Shown here: in pieces, positions 42,172 through 50,722 of the stretch
How the letters are laid out: each line of letters starts with the position of its first letter
Position numbering within the stretch: the first letter of the stretch is position 1
NCBI RefSeq assembly: GCF_001931485.1
Contig: NZ_MSDV01000053.1
Location: forward strand, 30,382-94,381
Origin: Burkholderia sp. SRS-W-2-2016
GTDB lineage: Bacteria; Pseudomonadota; Gammaproteobacteria; Burkholderiales; Burkholderiaceae
Reading direction: 5' to 3'
DNA: 64,000 nucleotides
Program-made: the position numbers and the translations under genes
The notes under the pieces: generated by a model
Databases searched by the model: none
What the model was told of the DNA's origin: nothing
What the model saw: the letters and a program-made list of their open reading frames with translations, nothing else

Positions 42172-43308
42172 GTGAAACTGAATCGATTGGCCGCCGTGAC
42201 GGCCCTGTGCTTCGCGGCAGCGAGCACGTCCGGCTATGCCCAGGTCAGCGTCAAGATCGGCGTGGTCGGCCCGTTGACCGGCTCCGGTGCCAGCTATGGC
42301 AAGGACATGGAAAACGGCGTGAAGATCGCGATCGAAGAAGCGAACGCGCAAAAGATCAAGCTCGGCGGCAAGGTCGTGCAATTCGCGCCCGAGTACATGG
42401 ACGACCAGGGCGACCCGCGCACCGGCGTGCAGGTCGCGCAACGGCTGGTCGACGAGAACGTGAGCGCGGTGATCGGCCACGTCAATTCCGGCACCACCAT
42501 TCCGGCCTCGAAGATCTATGCGAGCGCCGGCATTCCGATGATCACCCCCGCCGCGTCGAATTCGATCATCACGAAGCAGGGTTTCAACACCGTGTTCAGC
42601 GTCGTGCCGACCGACGCGCAAACCGCCGGCAGCGCCGGCACCTACGCGGTGAACTCGCTGAAGGCCAAGCGGATCGCGATCATGGACGATCAGACCGCGT
42701 TCGGTCAGGGCGCCGCCGAGGAGTTTCGCAAGGCCGTGCTCGCCGCGCACGGGACCATCGTCGATCAGCAGTACACGAGCGACAAAGCGATGGACTTCAG
42801 CGCGCAGCTCACCCACATCAAGAGCGCGAATGCCGACCTGCTGTTCTTCTCCGGACTCGGTCCGCAGATCGCCGGCATCGCGAAGAAGATGAAGCTGCTC
42901 GGCATGAACACGCGTCTGATGGGCGGCGGCGGCACCGTCTCCGAGGATTTCATCCAGATCGCGGGCCCGAGCGCCGAGGGCGTGGAAGGTCTCGACTACG
43001 GCTTGCCGGTGGCGCGGATGCCGCGCGGACCGGAGTTCGAGAACCGCTACAAGAAGGCTTTCAATACCAACATGCAGGTCTACGCGCCGCTCGGCTACGA
43101 CGCGACCTGGGCGGTGATCAAGGCGATGCAGGAAGCCAACTCGTCGAAGCCGTCCGACTATCTGCCGAAACTGCGCGCGGTGAAGTACCAGGGCGTGTCC
43201 GGGCCGATCGAGTTCGACAGCACCGGCGCGTTGAAGGCCGCGGCGACCACCATCTATCAGGTGCGCGGCGGCAAATGGGAAATCCAGCAGACGGTCGTAT
43301 CGCAATGA
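42172..43308 (+). CDS. Branched-chain amino acid ABC transporter substrate-binding protein (LivJ-like)
   Basis: A 378-residue type I periplasmic binding protein with a GTG start and a strong AAGGAGGAG upstream. A signal peptide (MKLNRLAAVTALCFAAASTSGYA) precedes VSVKIGVVGPLTGSGASYGKDMENG, the Leu/Ile/Val-binding signature. The ligand loop SGTTIPASKIY and GYDATWAVIKAMQ complete the family pattern. Relatives bind aromatic acids as well as amino acids. No livH/M/G/F genes are nearby, so it must use a transporter encoded elsewhere. Location after the hydratase suggests its ligand is that pathway's substrate (inference). Confidence 0.9.
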   Translation: MKLNRLAAVTALCFAAASTSGYAQVSVKIGVVGPLTGSGASYGKDMENGVKIAIEEANAQKIKLGGKVVQFAPEYMDDQGDPRTGVQVAQRLVDENVSAVIGHVNSGTTIPASKIYASAGIPMITPAASNSIITKQGFNTVFSVVPTDAQTAGSAGTYAVNSLKAKRIAIMDDQTAFGQGAAEEFRKAVLAAHGTIVDQQYTSDKAMDFSAQLTHIKSANADLLFFSGLGPQIAGIAKKMKLLGMNTRLMGGGGTVSEDFIQIAGPSAEGVEGLDYGLPVARMPRGPEFENRYKKAFNTNMQVYAPLGYDATWAVIKAMQEANSSKPSDYLPKLRAVKYQGVSGPIEFDSTGALKAAATTIYQVRGGKWEIQQTVVSQ

Positions 43309-43326
43309 AGGCGGCCGGGCGCTTTT

Positions 43327-43370
43327 AGGCGTGACTGAGGCGTGACTTAGGCGTGACTTCCGCGTGACGC
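43327..43370. repeat. 11-bp tandem repeat, AGGCGTGACTK, four copies
   Basis: Units AGGCGTGACTG, AGGCGTGACTT (twice) and a diverged CCGCGTGACGC lie between the binding-protein stop and the LysR start. It shares the GCGTGAC core with the 9-bp repeat at 36137-36172. No function is evident. Confidence 0.7.
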
Positions 43371-43433
43371 GCCGCAAGCGTCATGCACACGCGTCACGCG
43401 CGGCACGAGCTGCCCGGCTAACCATCTCGATAG

Positions 43434-44387
43434 ATGGCCCACATCCTTCACTCCACCGCGCTGCGCTACTTCGTCGAAGTAGCCAATACCGGCTCGATTG
43501 CCGAAGCGTCGCTACGGCTGCACGTTGCGTCGTCGGCGATCAGCCGTCAGATCGCCAAACTCGAATACGAGGTGCACGCGCAGCTGTTCGACCGGCAGTC
43601 TCGCGGGATGACGTTGAGCAGCGCGGGCGAGGCGCTGCTTGCCTATGCGCGTCGCAGTCTGCTCGAAGCGGAACAGATCGTGCACGATATCGACGGCGCG
43701 CAGAGTTCGCTCGCCAGCGTCGTGAAGCTCGCGTGCTCGGAAGGCTTTGCAAGCGAGTTTCTGCCTTCACTGATTCATCGCTTCAGGCAGATCGATCCGC
43801 GCGTGCACTTCGAGTTGTCGGTGACGCGTCCCGCGGATGCGACCCAGCTCGTGCGGACCGGCGACGCCGATCTTGCGCTCACGTTCAGCCTCACGGTTCA
43901 GACCGCCGTGAAGATCATCCATGCGTGCCGGGCGCCGGTGTTCGCGCTGATGAATCGCGATCATCCGCTCGCGAAACGCCGGCAACTGTCGCTCGCGGAA
44001 ATCGCCGAACACCCGCTGCTGCTATCGGAGCCGGGGACGACGATTCGCACGCTTATCGATGTCGCGGCGGGCGCGGAAGGCATCGCGCTGACGCCCGTGT
44101 TCGTGACCAACAATAGCCAGGCGCTGTACCGCTACGCGCAGTTGTCCGGCGCGATTACTTTCTCCGGTGCGCTGACGGTGCGCGGCAAGCAGCCCGATGA
44201 CGCGCTCGTCGCGGTGCCGTTGAAGGGGAAAGTGCAGCAGCGCCGCATCGAAGTGCAAACGATGAGCGGGCGCACGCTGCCAAACGCGGTCCGCGAGTTC
44301 GCCGACTTTCTGGTGGCCGAACTCAGGCGCGTGCCGGGTATTGCCCGCGACACACGCCCCGGCGCCGCGAAACACCCCGGAACCTGA
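43434..44387 (+). CDS. LysR-family transcriptional regulator
   Basis: A 317-residue LysR protein. The winged helix is ALRYFVEVANTGSIAEASLRLHVASSAISRQIAKLEYEVHAQLFDRQ and the effector domain contains LLLSEPGTTIRTLIDVAA. It converges on the amidohydrolase gene with 46 bp between stop codons. The promoter of the amidohydrolase-MHS operon at 46665-46693 has LysR-type sites, so this protein is the best candidate for its activator. It may also control the SDR/hydratase/binding-protein genes upstream. Confidence 0.9.
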   Translation: MAHILHSTALRYFVEVANTGSIAEASLRLHVASSAISRQIAKLEYEVHAQLFDRQSRGMTLSSAGEALLAYARRSLLEAEQIVHDIDGAQSSLASVVKLACSEGFASEFLPSLIHRFRQIDPRVHFELSVTRPADATQLVRTGDADLALTFSLTVQTAVKIIHACRAPVFALMNRDHPLAKRRQLSLAEIAEHPLLLSEPGTTIRTLIDVAAGAEGIALTPVFVTNNSQALYRYAQLSGAITFSGALTVRGKQPDDALVAVPLKGKVQQRRIEVQTMSGRTLPNAVREFADFLVAELRRVPGIARDTRPGAAKHPGT

Positions 44388-44433
44388 ACGCGATCGCGAC
44401 ACGGCGCGACGCTGCGGCATGAAGGCCGCTTGC

Positions 44434-45267
44434 TCAAACGATCCGGTAGAACGACTGCGCGGTCGCGCCGAAAACGCGCGCGTGGTCCGCTTCAGGCACG
44501 AGTTCACGCGCGACCCGAAACCAGTCCGGATAGCGGCCATTGCGTTCGAGGATCGGCCAGTCGCTCGCCCACATCAGCCGCCCGGCACCGAATGCGCTCA
44601 TCAATACGTCGACATACGGCGCGAAGGTCGCGGCGTTCCAATTGGGCGCCGCGCGCGTCGGCAACGCGGAGAGTTTGCAGAACACGTTCGGATGACGCGC
44701 AAGCTCGGTCATGCCAGCCTGCCACGCGTTGAAACTGGCGTCGCCCGCATGCCAGTCGCGCACCTCCGGTTTGCCGCAATGATTGATCGCGATCCGCAGC
44801 GACGGATGCCGTTCGACGAGTTCGATTAACGCGCGCAGATGGCGCGGCTGGATCAGCGCATCGAAGCTCAGGTCGCGCTGCGCGAGCGCGACGAAGGCGT
44901 CGTTCAACTCGGCGCGCAGCATCCAGTTGTCGTCGGCGATGTCCTGGATCATCGGCCGCACGCCGCGAAAGCGTGGATGCTTCGCGAGGCGGTCGAGTTG
45001 CTGCGGCGCGTCGCCGGCCGACAAATCCACCCACCCGACCACCGCGCCCAACCACGGATGCTGGTCTGCGAGCGACAACAGAAAGTCCGTTTCCGCGACA
45101 GCCGGCGCCGCCTGGATCAACACCGCGCGCTCGATGCCGTGCGCGTCCAGTATCGGCTTGAAATCCGCCGGCTCGTAATCGCGGTATAGAAAACCGGTGT
45201 CGGGCGTCAACCAGCCGTAGTCGTTTCGCGCGATACGCCATAGATGGTGGTGTGCGTCGATCAGCAT
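44434..45267 (-). CDS. Amidohydrolase family protein (lactonase-type, COG3618)
   Basis: A 277-residue TIM-barrel hydrolase. The N-terminal metal pair is in DAHHHLW, further histidines are in AINHCGKPEV and the catalytic Asp in MWASDWPILERN. This is the pattern of L-fuconolactonase and 2-pyrone-4,6-dicarboxylate hydrolase. It would open a sugar or pyrone lactone in the cytoplasm. It lies 27 bp after the MHS transporter gene on the same strand, so the transporter and lactonase likely serve the same substrate. Confidence 0.88.
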   Translation of the reverse strand: MLIDAHHHLWRIARNDYGWLTPDTGFLYRDYEPADFKPILDAHGIERAVLIQAAPAVAETDFLLSLADQHPWLGAVVGWVDLSAGDAPQQLDRLAKHPRFRGVRPMIQDIADDNWMLRAELNDAFVALAQRDLSFDALIQPRHLRALIELVERHPSLRIAINHCGKPEVRDWHAGDASFNAWQAGMTELARHPNVFCKLSALPTRAAPNWNAATFAPYVDVLMSAFGAGRLMWASDWPILERNGRYPDWFRVARELVPEADHARVFGATAQSFYRIV

Positions 45268-45294
45268 CGCTATTCCTCAATGCCCCGGGGGCGG

Positions 45295-46590
45295 CTAGTC
45301 GAGCGCCGCGTCGCGCGTTTCGCGCAGCAGCGCCATGCCGAGCAGACCGAGCGCGCAGGCCCCGATGATGTAGAACGCCGGCGACAGCGGATTGCCGGTC
45401 ACCCGCAGCAGCCAGGTGACGACGAATTGCGTGCTGCCGCCGAAGATCGTCGCGGCGATCGCATAGCTGATCGATAGACCGGTGCTGCGCAGCGCTCTCG
45501 GAAACGTCTCGGGAATGATCGTGATGACGGCCGCCGCGTGCGAACCGGTCAGCAACGCGAGCAGCGCCGGCACCGCGAACAGCGTCGTCAGCGAATGCCA
45601 GCTGTTCAGTACCACGAAGGCCGGATACGCGACCACCAGCAGCAACGCGCACGGCACGATCATCACCACCTTGCGGCCGAAGCGATCCGCGAGCATGCCG
45701 CCCGTCAGCGCCGCGACGACCATGCACGCGCCGACCATCATCGTGACGGCAATCGACATCGTCATCGGAAAGTGCAGCAGCGTCAGCGCGTAGCTGGTCA
45801 TGTAGTTGTTCACATAGACCGTTACGGTGCTCGGAATGATGATCAGCGTGGCGAGCGTCACGCACTTCAGATAGCGTCCCTGCATCGATGCGGTCGCCGC
45901 CGCGAAGCTGGGCGCGTTGTCCGCGGACGGCGCTGTCTCGTGCATATTGCGGCGCAGGATCAGCGCGACCGGAATCACCGCGAGTCCGAGCACGAACGGA
46001 ATCCGCCAGCCCCAGGCCTGCATGCTTTCGGCGGACAACGATGCGGACGCGACCACCCCGATCGTGCCGGCGACCAGCACGGCCAGACCCTGACTGACCA
46101 CCTGCCAGCTCGCGTAACGCGCGCGCTTTCCCGCGGGCGCGCTTTCGACCAGAAACGACGTGGTAGGCCCGGCCTCGCCGCCCCACGCGAAACCCTGAAT
46201 GAGCCGCGCGAGCACGATCAGGCTCGGCGCGGCCACACCGATCGATGCATACGGCGGCGCGAACGCGATGATCGCCATCCCCACCGCCATCAGCGCGAGC
46301 GTGAGCAGCATCGCCGGCTTGCGGCCGGCCCGGTCCGCATAGCGGCCGATCACGATCCCGCCGAGCGGCCGCGCCAGAAAACCCACGCCGAATGCCGCGA
46401 CCGACAGCAGTAACGCGCCCAACGCACTATCGGACGGAAAGAACGCTTTACCGATGATCGCCGCGAAGAACGCGTAGACGGTGAAGTCGTAGAACTCGAG
46501 CGCGTTGCCGATCACGGCCGCGACCACTGCGCCCCGCGATGCCTGCTGTTTGCTGCCCGCGATGTCGCGGCTCGCCGTCATTGTCTGCAT
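45295..46590 (-). CDS. MFS transporter of the metabolite:H+ symporter (MHS) family
   Basis: A 431-residue membrane protein from the ATG at 46590, with twelve predicted helices. The N-terminal GNALEFYDFTVYAFFAAIIGKAFFP and the loops IGRYADRAGRKPAM and MLADRFGRKVVMI are diagnostic of the MHS group (shikimate, citrate, proline, 4-methylmuconolactone carriers). GFAWGGEAGPTTSFLVESAP is the conserved helix 4-5 block. With the downstream lactonase it suggests uptake of a lactone or organic acid. The promoter and LysR-type sites are at 46665-46733. Confidence 0.9.
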   Translation of the reverse strand: MQTMTASRDIAGSKQQASRGAVVAAVIGNALEFYDFTVYAFFAAIIGKAFFPSDSALGALLLSVAAFGVGFLARPLGGIVIGRYADRAGRKPAMLLTLALMAVGMAIIAFAPPYASIGVAAPSLIVLARLIQGFAWGGEAGPTTSFLVESAPAGKRARYASWQVVSQGLAVLVAGTIGVVASASLSAESMQAWGWRIPFVLGLAVIPVALILRRNMHETAPSADNAPSFAAATASMQGRYLKCVTLATLIIIPSTVTVYVNNYMTSYALTLLHFPMTMSIAVTMMVGACMVVAALTGGMLADRFGRKVVMIVPCALLLVVAYPAFVVLNSWHSLTTLFAVPALLALLTGSHAAAVITIIPETFPRALRSTGLSISYAIAATIFGGSTQFVVTWLLRVTGNPLSPAFYIIGACALGLLGMALLRETRDAALD

Positions 46591-46664
46591 GAGAATCCCG
46601 TTGTCGTTCGACTCCCAATCCGCGCAACCTGGCTCAGCAAAGAGACAGTGCAGGAGTTCGGCCG

Positions 46665-46693
46665 ATTTTAGGAAGCCAATTCTCACGTGGCAA
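46665..46693 (-). promoter_or_regulatory. Sigma-70-type promoter of the MHS transporter/amidohydrolase operon
   Basis: On the minus strand TTGCCA (46693-46688) and TAAAAT (46670-46665) are separated by 17 bp; transcription is expected near 46658, about 68 nt before the ATG at 46590. Confidence 0.65.
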
Positions 46694-46733
46694 TTGCCGA
46701 GTTTGGCCGGATGCATTGCCGATTCGGCAATGC
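46689..46733. promoter_or_regulatory. Paired LysR-type regulator sites
   Basis: GCATTGCCGA-T-TCGGCAATGC (46713-46733) is a perfect 21-bp dyad centred about -65 from the predicted start and contains T-N11-A (46717/46729). GGCAATTGCC (46689-46698) overlaps the -35 box. This matches the recognition plus activation site layout of LysR-type activators. Confidence 0.7.
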
Positions 46734-46880
46734 GCGATAGCGGGATGCCGCAGTCCGAGGTCGAACGGCAGACGTCGGATGCTCCTCATGAAACCACGCG
46801 CGAAGCGGCGATCGCTCCGCACCGGTTCACGCCAATTCAAACCAGTTCGTGCGGCCGGACACGGCGAGGCGCCGCAGCTT

Positions 46881-47192
46881 TTAACTGACTCGCGCGCCGA
46901 GCGCCGCGCCCGACTTGGCCGACCGCTTACGGCGACGGACCAGCGCGACCGGCGCGCGCGGAATATCGAGCCACCGGTGCGCGGCGACCCGCACCGCGCG
47001 ATCGAACGATTCGTCCTCCACCGTGCAATGCTCGTCGACGGTGATCTGCCAGCCGGTGCGCGTGCGCGTGCAACTCACCCGGCCGTCCTCCATCAGATCG
47101 GCGTACCAGCGCCACACGCGCGCGTCATCGAGGTTCGCGCGCACCGCCGCGCGCAGACGCGCGAGTTCCAGTTCGTGCATCAGCATGTTCAT
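46881..47192 (-). CDS. Small hypothetical protein
   Basis: A 103-residue protein from the ATG at 47192, which has GGGGAG 5 nt upstream. It starts MNMLMHELELARLRAAVRANLDDARVWRWYADLMEDG and ends in a basic tail (RRRKRSAKSGAALGARVS). The central ITVDEHCTVEDESFDRAVRVAAHRWLD could be a small alpha/beta fold. No family is recognised. It follows the porin gene by 67 bp on the same strand and is the last gene of the large cluster. Confidence 0.6.
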   Translation of the reverse strand: MNMLMHELELARLRAAVRANLDDARVWRWYADLMEDGRVSCTRTRTGWQITVDEHCTVEDESFDRAVRVAAHRWLDIPRAPVALVRRRKRSAKSGAALGARVS

Positions 47193-47259
47193 CAAGTCTC
47201 CCCTGTCGTATTGCGCCGACGCCCGGCGCATGCACGCGAATCCGCGCGACTTTTCTTCT

Positions 47260-48699
47260 TCACCAGCCGAACTTCGCTTCCACGCCGAGATAGTCGGCAT
47301 TGCGCGCGCCGAGCGCGCGCAGCGAATCGCCGACCTCGAAATGCACCGCTTCGAGCGCGAGCGCGACGTTGTCGCTCACCGCCCAGTCGGCGCGTAGCTG
47401 CGCATACATGCCGGTCCAGCGGCTGCCCTTGCCCGCGGTGCCCGGCACGACCGCCATCCCCTGTCCATAGACCGCGTCCGCGGTCGTGTCGCGCCACTGG
47501 AAACCGAGCGCGGTGAGCAGCGTCACTTTGGGCGTGACCTTGAAGGTCAGCGACGGCTTCACATGGATCAGGTTGGTGTAGCCCGTATAGCCGGCCAGCG
47601 TGAAGTAATAGCCGTTCGGAAACAGCGGATTGAAAGTCTGCAAGCGGCCGTCGCCGGGGTGCCGGTCGCCCGATGCGCCGTCGACCTGCAAGCCGATGCG
47701 CGGCGTGCCGGGCAACGACGCGAACGTATAGCCGCCGAGCGCGCCGAACGCCCACGCGTTCACCGAAGACGCGCCGATACTGCCGGTCTGCAACATGCCT
47801 TCGACGTCCCAGTCGAACGGCGCCTGCTTGCCCGCGTAGCGCGCGTCGAATACGTCGCGCCGCTCGTTGCCGCCGGCATCGAGAAAGCGCGCGTTATCGC
47901 GCTGGTAGCGCGACCAGTACGCGGACAGATCGCCCGGCCCGGTGTTCGCGCGCTCGACGCGCACGCCGCTGAACGTCTGATGGCCGTTCGATACGTCGTC
48001 GAAGACTTCGGCGTCGCGGTTCTGCACCGGCTGCGTCAGGTAGCCGATGAAGCGCCATTTGCCGGTCTCGTAGTCGGCCCATAGCGCGTCGAACCCCTGG
48101 CGCACGTTCGGGCCGTCGCGCACCGATACGAAGCGTTGCAGGTCGAACGCCATCTGCTGACGGCCGACGCGCGCCTTGAAGGTGCCGCCGCCGACGCCGT
48201 AGACGAACGCGACGAACGCCTGTTCGAGATCGAGCGGGTTTTTGTCGACCGGCGTGACGGAGTCCTTACCGAACGGCCGCGCGTCTTCGAGTTGCACGAA
48301 GGCCTGCACGTGCTCGCCGAAGCGCGCATCGGCATGGACCTCGGCGCGCTGGATCAGCCAGCTGTCCGCCTGCGCTGCGCCCAGGCCAAAGAGCGGCGTA
48401 TTGTTCAGCTCGAAGCGCTCGCGCAGGTTCGCGCCGAGCGACAGATACCAGCTCGGGTCGCTCGATAACGGCAGGTACTTCAGCGAATCGAGCGGCTTGC
48501 GCGGCACGCACGGATTGGCGAGCACGCCCCAGTTTTCCTGCCAGCGGTTAAAGCCCGGTACGGGGCGCTTCACGTTGCAGGCGGCGTCATCCGCGCTCTC
48601 CGCGAATGCCGCCCCCGCATGAATCGCGACGAGCGCGGCAAGCGCCACGCGCGCGTACTTCGTTCGGCGCCCCAACGCGCCAGCGATGCAATTACGCAT
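47260..48699 (-). CDS. Alginate-export-family outer-membrane porin
   Basis: A 479-residue protein with a signal peptide (ARVALAALVAIHAGAAFA) and a chain dominated by alternating beta-strands ending in a C-terminal aromatic, VEAKFGW, as expected for an outer-membrane barrel. SLGANLRERFELNN, IQRAEVHADARFGEHVQAFVQLED and FDLQRFVSVRDGPNVRQGFDAL match the Alginate_exp family (AlgE-like). In the absence of any alginate biosynthesis gene it is more likely a diffusion channel for an organic compound. Its start lies 5 bp after the VOC gene stop. Confidence 0.85.
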   Translation of the reverse strand: MRNCIAGALGRRTKYARVALAALVAIHAGAAFAESADDAACNVKRPVPGFNRWQENWGVLANPCVPRKPLDSLKYLPLSSDPSWYLSLGANLRERFELNNTPLFGLGAAQADSWLIQRAEVHADARFGEHVQAFVQLEDARPFGKDSVTPVDKNPLDLEQAFVAFVYGVGGGTFKARVGRQQMAFDLQRFVSVRDGPNVRQGFDALWADYETGKWRFIGYLTQPVQNRDAEVFDDVSNGHQTFSGVRVERANTGPGDLSAYWSRYQRDNARFLDAGGNERRDVFDARYAGKQAPFDWDVEGMLQTGSIGASSVNAWAFGALGGYTFASLPGTPRIGLQVDGASGDRHPGDGRLQTFNPLFPNGYYFTLAGYTGYTNLIHVKPSLTFKVTPKVTLLTALGFQWRDTTADAVYGQGMAVVPGTAGKGSRWTGMYAQLRADWAVSDNVALALEAVHFEVGDSLRALGARNADYLGVEAKFGW

Positions 48700-48704
48700 G
48701 CCGT

Positions 48705-49640
48705 TTACTTCGCGCGCTGATGCAGTTCCGCGACGTAGCCGCCCGGAAACTCGACCATCGCGGTGCGGCCTTCGACGTTCGGCGCCGCTGCGACCAGCAC
48801 CTTCACACCGGTCGTCTGCGCCTTCGCGAGCGTCGCGTCGAGATCGGCCACGTCGTAGCCGGTGGTCTCGCGGCCATACGGGTAAGGCAGCTTGCCGTCC
48901 GTCACGAACACCAGCATGTTGCCGAAGCCCGACTGGATCCGCACGCGGCGGATCGCTTCACCTGTCTTGCCGATTTCCGCGCCGTCCGCATGGCGGCTAT
49001 CGGACACCACCTTGCCGTGCGAGAAGCGCACGAAGCGTTTGATGAAATTGCCCGCCTCGTACTTCGACACGTACACGCGGTTGTCCGGCACCCGTTCGAG
49101 CGGCGCATACGACGGCGCTTTGGTGTGCCAATAAAGCTGCATCGTCAGACCGCCCGGCCACTGGATGATCGCGTCCTTGCCGATCGGGTCGTCGAACGGT
49201 TCGACCAGCACGTCGGCGCCGGCCGCGCGCGCGGCGCGCACCGCCTTGTCGATATCGGTCACCAGATAGCCGGTGCGCTCGTTGCCGAACGGGTACGGCA
49301 CCGGCGTCTCGAACGCGAACACCGACAGCATCCCGACCGGCGTCTGCACGTATTGCGACGCGGTCCTGCTCGGCGTCGGCGTGACCGTGAACACCGCGCG
49401 CGGCGACGCCTTGCCGCCGAAGGTCGCGACGAAGCTGTTCACGAACGCGTCGATATCGTTGCCCGACACGTAGACGTGCGTGGTGTCGTATTGCGCGCCG
49501 ACGGACACGTTCGGCGCCTCCACCGGTTGCGGCGTGTACGAGTACGCGGAGTTGTCCGCGAAGGCGGCGGTGGCCGGCAGCGCTAGCGCAACGGCGACGC
49601 TCGCCGCGAGCAGCGAACGGCTAAAAGTAGAGAAGTTCAA
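48705..49640 (-). CDS. Secreted VOC/glyoxalase-superfamily protein
   Basis: A 311-residue protein using a TTG start at 49640 with AAGGAG 6 nt upstream; a longer start at 49664 lacks a ribosome-binding site. A signal peptide (FSRSLLAASVAVALALPATAAFA) directs it to the periplasm, unusual for this fold. Two VOC repeats are visible: THVYVSGNDIDAFVNSFVATFGG and NRVYVSKYEAGNFIKRFVRF start them, and each ends with a (Q/E)(W/F)PGG segment. Repeats of PYP(F/Y)GNER/GRET follow the same spacing. Metal-binding residues are not certain, so the reaction is unknown. Confidence 0.75.
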   Translation of the reverse strand: MNFSTFSRSLLAASVAVALALPATAAFADNSAYSYTPQPVEAPNVSVGAQYDTTHVYVSGNDIDAFVNSFVATFGGKASPRAVFTVTPTPSRTASQYVQTPVGMLSVFAFETPVPYPFGNERTGYLVTDIDKAVRAARAAGADVLVEPFDDPIGKDAIIQWPGGLTMQLYWHTKAPSYAPLERVPDNRVYVSKYEAGNFIKRFVRFSHGKVVSDSRHADGAEIGKTGEAIRRVRIQSGFGNMLVFVTDGKLPYPYGRETTGYDVADLDATLAKAQTTGVKVLVAAAPNVEGRTAMVEFPGGYVAELHQRAK

Positions 49641-49689
49641 TGCAGACTCCTTGAGGATCCCCAACGATCCAGAGAAAGAAAAAGAGGTG

Positions 49690-50415
49690 TTATGCGCGCG
49701 ATGCGCGCCAGGTCAGCACACCGAGCAGAGCAAGCGGCACCGTCAACGCCCAGAACGAAGCGCTCAGCCAGCCGAGCGCGCCGCCGCCCGCGCCGAGCGC
49801 GAACGCGAGCACCGGCGGCAGCGTGCGCACCAGCCGCGCGCCGGCCTCGTGGCGGTCCGTGTGTGCGGTGCCGGGCGCGAGCAGATCGAACGCATCGATC
49901 ACGGCCTGGGTCACGTTGCCGGTCATCACCGTATTGGCTGCCACGCCGCGCGTCGCGAGCCGCGCGTGCGCGTTCTGCACGCCCATGCCGGCCGCGCCGA
50001 GCAGCCCGCATACGATAGTGGCCGGCGCGTTCGGATTGGTGATCGGCAGCGCGGCGACGCCGGCCAGCATGAACGCGACCAGCAACGCGATCTGCAACAC
50101 GTAGAGGCCGACCGCGCGGGTCCCCTCCGGCCGGCCGCGCAACATGTCGTCGAGCAGCCGCGCGACGACGATGCCGATCACGAACGCCGGGAACGCGAGC
50201 AGCTTGATCGATAGCCCGCTGCCCGCGCCCGCGAGCCCCGAGCCGATCAGGATGAAGTTGCCGGTCACGTGCGCGGTGAACAGCCCGTACAGCGCGACGA
50301 AGCCGAGCGTATCGACGTAGCCGGCGACGAACGCCAGCAGGCCGTTCTCGCCGAGCAGCGAGTCGAGCACGCGGCCGGCCAGGCTCGTACGCGGGTTCAG
50401 TGCTGGTTGTTGCAT
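49690..50415 (-). CDS. YoaK family (DUF1275) membrane protein
   Basis: A 241-residue inner-membrane protein with six hydrophobic segments. GYVDTLGFVALYGLFTAHVTGNFILIG and GVAANTVMTGNVTQAVIDAFDLL are the two DUF1275 signatures. The family is widespread and of unknown function, possibly a transporter. It overlaps the XapX gene by 19 bp and precedes the VOC gene by 49 bp in the same direction. Confidence 0.88.
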   Translation of the reverse strand: MQQPALNPRTSLAGRVLDSLLGENGLLAFVAGYVDTLGFVALYGLFTAHVTGNFILIGSGLAGAGSGLSIKLLAFPAFVIGIVVARLLDDMLRGRPEGTRAVGLYVLQIALLVAFMLAGVAALPITNPNAPATIVCGLLGAAGMGVQNAHARLATRGVAANTVMTGNVTQAVIDAFDLLAPGTAHTDRHEAGARLVRTLPPVLAFALGAGGGALGWLSASFWALTVPLALLGVLTWRASRA

Positions 50416-50651
50416 GGCGCGTCGCTCGTGACTGAGGCGGTCTGCGTGGCGGCGGGCGCGTGCTGCACGTTTGAGGTCTGCGCGTGCGGCGCGCGCAATT
50501 GCGCCTGCACGAACGGAATCGCGTGCTCGCCGATCACGATCCCGAGCAGACCGGCCAGCGCAACGAGCGGCGGCGCCGGCGACTGCACGCGCGAGAAGTA
50601 ATACAGCAGGCCGACCACCAGGCCGGCGCCCAACGAAATCAGATAAGACAT
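50397..50651 (-). CDS. XapX domain (DUF1427) small membrane protein
   Basis: An 84-residue protein with two membrane helices: LISLGAGLVVGLLYYFSRVQSPAPP and LVALAGLLGIVIGEHAIP. This is the XapX pattern known next to xanthosine transport genes and in many Burkholderia catabolic clusters. The C-terminal tail after RAPHAQTSN is polar and variable. Function unknown. It is translationally overlapped with YoaK. Confidence 0.82.
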   Translation of the reverse strand: MSYLISLGAGLVVGLLYYFSRVQSPAPPLVALAGLLGIVIGEHAIPFVQAQLRAPHAQTSNVQHAPAATQTASVTSDAPCNNQH

Positions 50652-50722
50652 GTTGCTTTCTCCATGCGCGGCCGATCGAGCGGCGACGCGCTGTTCAAGT
50701 GACCACCGAGCACCGGCCCGCG

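Noticed and set aside
40297..43377. 1026-residue minus-strand open frame across SDR, hydratase and binding-protein genes
   Set aside because: It spans three clear genes on the other strand and shows no domain.
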